Shown here: positions 59,297-64,000 of the stretch, one piece after another
Layout of the letters: each line of letters opens with the position of its first letter
Numbering within the stretch: position 1 is the first letter of the stretch
NCBI GenBank assembly: GCA_022041995.1
Contig: CP074384.1
Span: 124,001-188,000, forward strand
DNA: 64,000 nt
Direction: 5' to 3'
Source: Cupriavidus necator
Lineage (GTDB): Bacteria; Pseudomonadota; Gammaproteobacteria; Burkholderiales; Burkholderiaceae
Position numbers and translations under genes: made by a program
The notes under the pieces: model-generated
The model's input: only the letters and a program-made list of their open reading frames with translations
What the model was told of the DNA's origin: nothing
The model's database searches: none

Positions 59297-59535
59297 GGTT
59301 CTGTCGCGATAAGGAATTACTCATGGGTCGGTAAGTTAGTCGACAAGTTTGGAACTTCATGGGCCCTGCATCGGCACGGATCGTGCATGAAGCGAGACGG
59401 ACGGGCATTTGATCATCAGACGCTGGAGGCGATTCGCCTCATGGCGATTGAGCGGGTTCGTGAAGGCGAGCGGCCGGCAGACGTGATTGCCTCCTACGGA
59501 TTCAATCGCACCACGATCTATAAATGGATAAACGG
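59297..59535 (+). mobile_element. IS scar: 23 bases of an IS6 end plus 5' part of an IS630 type B element
   Basis: 59297-59319 equals the IS6 type A terminus seen at 5301. The IS630 type B end (CTCATGGGTCGGTAAG) follows directly at its TA, and the transposase N terminus MKRDGRAFDHQTLEAIRLMA to NRTTIYKWIN runs to about 59535. There it is cut by the next element. Three IS events are stacked in under 250 bases. Confidence 0.8.
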
Positions 59536-61222
59536 GCGAGGTTCAAAGGCGCGTTACACATGAGGAGGCACCTGGAGCGCCAGGCGATAATGGTGCCCCT
59601 TTTTCATCTGCGGCATCCATGACTCAAAACACCCGATCTGGCGTGGGCAGACTGAGCGCCGACAAACGCAAAGCGATCGCACTTCAGGCCCTCGCGCGCA
59701 CCGAACCAATCAGTGTGCTGGCTGAGCGTAACGGCGTGAGCCGCCCGACGGTCTACCGACAGATCGGCACGGCCAGTGCAGCGCTCGATGAAGCCTTTGA
59801 TGCCACGCGGGCAGCCGACGCAGATCAGGTGCTTTTCATGCTGCCGGTCACCCGCCAATGGCTCGATCAGGTCATCGTGGCGTTCACGATGGTGGGTCAC
59901 GTTTCGTTTCGCGCTACCCTTGAGCTCATGCACGACCTGCTCGACCAGCCTGGGCACGATTCACACCGTTCTCCAGCAGGCTGCGCAGCAGGCCATGGCC
60001 ATTAACGCCGGCGTGGACCTCTCAGCCATCCGGGTCGGCCTGCACGACGAACTCTTTCAGGGTTCCCAACCCGTGCTCGCCGGTATCGATGTTGCCTCGA
60101 CCTATTGCTATCTGCTCGCCACCGAAGCTCATCGCGACGGCGACACCTGGGCCATCCATCTGCTGGACCTGCAATCACGGGGACTCGATCCTGAGCACAC
60201 GATCGCCGATGCGGGAACCGGGCTGCGTGCCGGGCAAAAAATTGCCTGGCCCGATACGCCGTGTCACGGCGACGTCTTCCACATCATTGAGCAGGGCAAA
60301 TCACTGGCGACGCTCTGGCATCGTGTCGCCGGCGGTGCGCGCACCGAACGCGAGCAGCTCGAAGCGCGTCTGGCCAATCCCCGTCGACGTTGCGACGATA
60401 GCCTCCTCGCTGCCACGCTGGAAACGCTTCGTCGCAATGAAGCCCATGCGCACGAGCTGGCCGCCGATCTGCGCACCCTGGTTCAGTGGCTCGAACGTGA
60501 CATCCTGTCACTGGCAGGGCCGGACCTCGCGACGCGTCAACTGCTGTTCGATTTCGTGGTTGCCGAACTGCGGCAACGTGAGGCCCAGGACCTCTCACGC
60601 ACGGGCGCATACCGGCGTGCACTGCAGAACCAGCGCGACGGGCTGCTCGCTTTCGCGGGCCTGCTCGACGAAAAACTCGACGCCATTGCGCAAACGCACA
60701 ACGTGGCGCGCGATCTCGTGCGCGAGGTCTTCATCCTCCATCGCAAGTCCGAAACGTCGAGCGCGTTCTGGAAAGGATGGAATCGCCTGCTTAGCCGCAT
60801 CGGTCGCCCGTTTCACGACGTCTACGCCGCCGTATCCGCGGCGCTGCGCAGCACACCACGCAGCAGCTCGCTGGTCGAAAATCTCAACTCGCGACTGCGC
60901 GTATGCCTGACTAACCGGCGTCATCTGAAGGGCGGGCGGGTCTGGCTTGGTCTGCTGCAGTTCGTCTTCAATCATCGCCGCTTTGCCCGTAGCCGATGCC
61001 CTGAGCGCACTGGAAAGAGCCCGAGGGAATTGATGAGCGGCAAGCCTCACGATCACTGGCTTACGCTGCTCGGACTCGGCCGCCTCCAGCCTCAGCGCAT
61101 CTGACATCGGCCGGGTTGTCACCAGCCTCTATTATGCATCGGAATCCTTAACATTCCTGCGTTTCACGCAGGCTGCTTAAGCTCGTCCCTGTAACGCAAA
61201 AATCGCGTGTTTTGAACCACGC
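59536..61222 (+). mobile_element. Unassigned DDE insertion sequence, about 1.7 kb
   Basis: Terminal inverted repeats GCGAGGTTCAAA (left, 59536) and GCGTGGTTCAAA (right end read inward from 61222). It holds one transposase gene. I could not place it in a named IS family. The last 110 bases after the gene are AT-richer and non-coding. Confidence 0.7.
59619..61104 (+). pseudogene. DDE transposase of unassigned IS family, one frameshift
   Basis: About 490 residues if repaired. N-terminal HTH (LARTEPISVLAERNGVSRPT). The frame shifts by one base near 59950 (LLDQ joins LGTIHTVLQQAAQQAMAIN). The core has VLAGIDVASTYCYLLA (D), TIADAGTGLRAGQKIAWPDT and CHGDVFHIIEQ (D), a long helical insert, and SSLVENLNSRLRVCL (E), followed by KSPRELMSGKPHDHWLTLLG. 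The D-D-E spacing with a large helical insertion is seen in several IS families; the exact family needs a search. Confidence 0.75.
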
Positions 61223-61383
61223 CGCCAATGCGGCGCTCACGCGCAATGTCTCACTGCCACCGACCTATAGGGTTTAGAGAACATTGGCTCGACTGGCGCT
61301 CTGACGCCGATTCCCGGCGCCCGTTTGCCACAGGCAATGTCAATACCGCCGTCGTTATCGTCGAACCCAAACCGTGAGAAAAA

Positions 61384-61399
61384 GCGGGCCGACGGCCCC
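61384..61399 (-). terminator. Intrinsic terminator after the small gene at 61406
   Basis: Read on the minus strand, a GC-rich hairpin (GGGGCCGTCGGCCC) lies about 10 bases after the stop at 61406 and is followed by CGC and TTTTT (61383-61379). Confidence 0.6.
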
Positions 61400-61405
61400 T
61401 TTCCC

Positions 61406-61613
61406 CTAGGCGTTTCCTTCAGTGCGAAGGATGCACTCCGCCAAGTGCTCGTCCGAGAAGTCGAGGCATTCTCGCGCCGCCGCAGCGCCTGGCCGAGGCT
61501 GCACCATGGTTTGGCCGCCGTAGCCGGGATATTCGATGGTGGGGCCAGGCAGCGGCTTCGAGCGCGCGCCGTAGGCGGTCGACTTTGGCTTGAAGTTCAG
61601 GGGAGAGGGGCAT
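61406..61613 (-). pseudogene. Small hypothetical protein, one frameshift
   Basis: Starts at 61613 with AGGAG seven bases upstream: MPLSPELQAKVDRLRRALEA. Near 61545 the frame changes and continues as PTIEYPGYGGQTMVQPRPGA to LAECILRTEGNA, stopping at 61406 just before an intrinsic terminator. Joined, it is about 69 residues. Both parts have normal amino-acid composition, and the ribosome binding site and terminator fit, so this is likely a real gene with one indel. I do not know its function. Confidence 0.55.
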
Positions 61614-61827
61614 GCTTGCTCCTGTGAGTTGGACGAGCAGCCATTGTCGGGGGCGAATTCGGCGCGGATGCGGAGGGTTTTCCTAGCGGGATTGCATGCC
61701 CGAGCGCGGCACTTGTCCCAAATACAAGAGTGAAGTGTTGTCAACTTGCAACCCTGAGAGGCTGGGTACGACCTAAAATTGTCGGCCCTTCAATTGGCAA
61801 GGGCATTCGCGCACACAAGGGAGACAA

Positions 61828-62355
61828 ATGTCGGCGAGGTATGAGGCCCGGAAGAGGTTCAATGAGCAGGTGCAGAATGCGGTCAATGAGGCACAGGAGA
61901 CGGTGCGAGGACTGTTGGAGGACCCTTCAGCTCAAATTGAAATTGTCCATACATTAGAAGTGCTGGACATCATTCGTGGCTGGGGAGCGACTGCGCAACT
62001 AAACTGGGAGCTGGCTCGCCGGAAATGCAGCTCGACGACGAAGAGCTGCTTCATCGGGATTCGCACTAGGGATGTAGTCTGTATTCTCAGTCTCTTACGG
62101 GTGAGCCGTGCAGGGGAACTTACGACACTGCTTTTCCTGGAGCGGGACTCGGCCAATACCGAGATCGCCGGCTTGGGCTTTATTGCAATCGATGTCGTAC
62201 TCGATGCCGTGGCGCGGTACTTTGAATCCGATCTTATTGTGATTGATAAGCCACTAAAAGTGGTGGTCCCATTCTACGAGGCGAACGGTTATACGAAGGC
62301 TCGAATGATCGGCAAGACGGTGAGTACGATGACGCGCCCCGCCAAAAAGCAGTAG
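61828..62355 (+). CDS. GNAT-like N-acetyltransferase family protein
   Basis: 175 residues with AGGGAG six bases before ATG 61828. A charged helical N terminus is followed by a compact core: GLGFIAIDVVLDAVARYFES (helix and strand), LIVIDKPLKVVVPFYEANGY (the strand-loop-helix typical of GNAT motif B). The usual RGxGxG/A acetyl-CoA loop is not evident, so this may be a divergent or acceptor-poor member. It is followed 78 bases later by a small basic protein; together they could be an operon ending at the terminator at 62666. Base composition is lower in GC than the effector units. Confidence 0.6.
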   Translation: MSARYEARKRFNEQVQNAVNEAQETVRGLLEDPSAQIEIVHTLEVLDIIRGWGATAQLNWELARRKCSSTTKSCFIGIRTRDVVCILSLLRVSRAGELTTLLFLERDSANTEIAGLGFIAIDVVLDAVARYFESDLIVIDKPLKVVVPFYEANGYTKARMIGKTVSTMTRPAKKQ

Positions 62356-62433
62356 AATACTCCTAACGAACTTTCCGATTGATCAGATGTGATCCCCGAG
62401 CATTCGGGCACGAGAAATCAAGAGGACCTCACT

Positions 62434-62634
62434 ATGGACCTGAAAACTGGCCGTCTGGCACCAAAGGTGCGTCGCACTAAAGACGCTGCAGATGCTGCAG
62501 CGGTGGACCGCGTGCGTGCTCTATTTGCTCGACCGGAAATGAGCGTTGAGGCGTTGAAGAAGCGCGCTGAGATCGCTAAGAATTGGGAACAGGCGAATGG
62601 CATGGGCGGCGCGTACGCCGGCGTTCGGCGCTAA
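62434..62634 (+). CDS. Small basic hypothetical protein downstream of the GNAT-like gene
   Basis: 66 residues from ATG 62434 (AGAGGACC upstream): MDLKTGRLAPKVRRTKDAAD, then a predicted helix (VDRVRALFARPEMSVEALKK). An earlier in-frame ATG at 62389 is possible but lacks a ribosome binding site. It is close to the GNAT-like gene, the same strand, and ends just before a strong terminator, so the two may be co-transcribed. A toxin-antitoxin relation is possible but the usual order in GNAT modules is antitoxin first. Confidence 0.6.
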   Translation: MDLKTGRLAPKVRRTKDAADAAAVDRVRALFARPEMSVEALKKRAEIAKNWEQANGMGGAYAGVRR

Positions 62635-62665
62635 AGCCGTCTCCCCAGCAGCAGCACAGAAAAAA

Positions 62666-62688
62666 CCCTGCGTTGCAGGGTTTTTTTT
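62666..62688 (+). terminator. Strong intrinsic terminator
   Basis: Stem CCCTGC / GCAGGG with a GTT loop (62666-62680) followed by eight T (62681-62688); six A before the stem make it potentially bidirectional. It closes the GNAT-like operon. Confidence 0.9.
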
Positions 62689-62762
62689 CGTCCGCTTTGT
62701 GCGGACGCAGCGCACGAGCTATCAGCTGGCTGGGGATGCATGACCAAACAGGCCGCGCAGAG

Positions 62763-63528
62763 CTAAAGGCGATATTTTGCTCTCCGGCGCAGTTCGGCAA
62801 GCGTCTCATGCTCCGGCGCGGAGGGCTCGACTTCGAGGCGCTGAATCAGGTTCTCGATACCGTCACCCCAGAGCGTCGAACTATTGGGCAATATCCTCCA
62901 GAGGAGATCAACCAATGCCGGGCAATGGTCTGCAACGATTCGTTCGTCGATCTGATAGAAGAGTGATCCTGGCACGCGATCCGAAGCTTGGACGAGTCGA
63001 CGCTGCAAAAGCGTTACGGCTTCAGTGAACCGAGCAGGAATGGCCAGAGCAAGTCCGACGAGCCGTGCCGTCATTTCGGTAGTTCTCACAATGCTCTGCA
63101 GCGGCCAGACCTTGTCAATAAACCTCAACGCCTGATCGTCCATGGTCCCCGCAGCCTTCTTGCTCCACATCGCCAGGTGCCGAATGACAAGCTCGCGGAA
63201 GACGTTATCAGATCTGACAAGAATCTCTCGCAACTGAAGATCGGAAACCTTCTCCTTCTGAGCGGGGCCGTCTTTTTCCAGCCAGCAGTTGAGCAATGTG
63301 GCTGCGAGCACGCCAACGGCACCCTTTGGGAGTTGCTGCTCATAAAGCCGTTCGAGCATGTGTGGTCGAAGCTCTTGGACCAGACCCAATGGCAAAGTCT
63401 TAGTTGCGAGCGTGCCTTGAAAGAACGGGTCCGAGCTCTCGGGCGATGGCGCAAGTGTCAATAGATGAGCTCGCACCCACTCGGGATCGTGAGCGTACAA
63501 CCATTCCAATCGCGTTGCGATCATAAAG
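62763..63528 (-). pseudogene. C-terminal remnant of a large helical protein
   Basis: The protein-like part runs from about 63528 (ATRLEWLYAHDPEWVRAHLL) to the stop at 62763 (ETLAELRRRAKYRL), about 255 residues. It is almost all helix, with a conserved look (FRELVIRHLAMWSKKA, ALVDLLWRILPNSSTLWGDG). Upstream sequence in this frame is not protein-like and runs through a hairpin and an opposite gene, so the N-terminal part is missing. It resembles the C-terminal helical domains of large antiviral or NTPase proteins, but I cannot name the family. Confidence 0.5.
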
Positions 63529-63529
63529 A

Positions 63530-63702
63530 TCGCACGTTGCCGATGTGGTGTGCGTGAGCACGGGATTCGATGGGCGCACGGGCACGGTAAATGATGGGTG
63601 GCTGCGGTCTGGTCCATCGCCAATGTTGCAGGTCGTCGGGTGATGCTGATGGACGTGGCGATCAAACGCGGAGGTTCAGATGTGGAGCGACGGCATTGAT
63701 GG
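63530..63702. other. Intergenic, no gene seen
   Basis: No protein-like frame. It lies between the truncated helical protein and a hairpin and may contain the junction where the missing N-terminal part was lost. Confidence 0.4.
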
Positions 63703-63729
63703 AACAAGGGGCCCGACGGGCCCCTTGTT
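63703..63729 (-). terminator. Perfect 13-bp inverted repeat, probable terminator of the 63951-63736 gene
   Basis: AACAAGGGGCCCG and its inverse with a one-base centre, starting seven bases after the stop codon of the minus-strand gene. There is no long T-run, so termination strength is uncertain. Confidence 0.55.
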
Positions 63730-63735
63730 GCTGGA

Positions 63736-63951
63736 TCAGAAGTCGTTATCGGCGAGATCGCCAAGGCCATCAGGATGCTCCTGCCGATCTTCGGCCAGCC
63801 ACTCGGCCAAAGCCAATTGATAGTGTGCAAGCAGACGGTCGCGCAGATCGTCGAGCAGTTCGATCACAGCCCAGGCCTGCGCGGGCGTCCAGTTGGCGTC
63901 GATGAACAGGGGCAATCCCTGGGTGATGCCGGATGGCTGGTGGAAGGTCAT
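63736..63951 (-). CDS. Small hypothetical protein
   Basis: 71 residues: MTFHQPSGITQGLPLFIDAN, then an amphipathic helical region (AWAVIELLDDLRDRLLAHYQ) and an acidic tail (EDRQEHPDGLGDLADNDF). The composition and the hairpin right after the stop support a real gene. Function is unknown to me. Confidence 0.65.
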   Translation of the reverse strand: MTFHQPSGITQGLPLFIDANWTPAQAWAVIELLDDLRDRLLAHYQLALAEWLAEDRQEHPDGLGDLADNDF

Positions 63952-64000
63952 GCTGATGTCTTGGTCGTATTGATGAACGTGGCGGTGATGGCCAACGACG

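Noticed and set aside
62583-62966. 127-codon plus-strand frame through the terminator at 62666.
   Set aside because: It reads across the terminator and antisense to the helical protein fragment, with no start signal.

Overview
The window is GC-rich DNA made almost entirely of type III effector genes and insertion sequences. The effector families and the promoter element point to a beta-proteobacterium of the Burkholderiales with a Ralstonia/Mycetohabitans-type Hrp secretion system. The effectors are a giant SKWP-repeat protein (the RipS/XopAD family) and small effectors with N-terminal acylation motifs. The promoter element is the HrpB-type hrpII box, TTCG-N16-TTCG. The IS load and many broken genes would suit a host-restricted symbiont or pathogen. 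Genus is inference; no rRNA or housekeeping gene is present.

The main structure is a unit of about 10 kb present five times: hrpII box, small ADP-ribosyltransferase-like effector with an MGGCIS N terminus, about 0.5 kb spacer, then a SKWP effector gene coding roughly 2,500-2,900 residues if repaired. Copy 1 (1-5078, +) is cut by the window start. Copies 2 (8369-18073, +) and 3 (27905-18840, -) converge on a 0.3-kb centre and form a giant inverted repeat. Copies 4 (35622-46543, +) and 5 (59163-48825, -) converge again, with two IS630-type elements between them. Copies 3 and 4 diverge around an IS graveyard (28.0-35.6 kb) that also holds a second, unrelated acylated effector candidate starting MGICGSK.

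The SKWP protein reads in order: disordered N terminus, 42-residue SKWP repeats (10, 15, 16 or 20 per copy), a conserved middle with a DTDGD motif resembling the catalytic loop of double-psi-barrel RNA polymerases, two RelA/SpoT-synthetase-like domains in tandem, and a C-terminal OTU-like cysteine protease module. Every copy is interrupted by one-base indels, nearly all in G/C homopolymers. This may be real decay, slippage-based variation, or homopolymer sequencing error; sequence alone cannot decide.

IS families seen: IS3 (one full), IS6 (three fragments of at least two types), IS110 (a 1.44-kb direct duplicate plus one fragment), IS5 (two full copies plus two fragments), IS630 (two types, two near-complete copies of one and a fragment), an IS66 tnpA fragment, and an unassigned 1.7-kb DDE element (59536-61222). 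The right end (61.4-64 kb) leaves the effector array: a frameshifted small gene, a GNAT-like protein followed by a small basic protein and a strong terminator, the C-terminal remnant of a large helical protein, and a small hypothetical gene.
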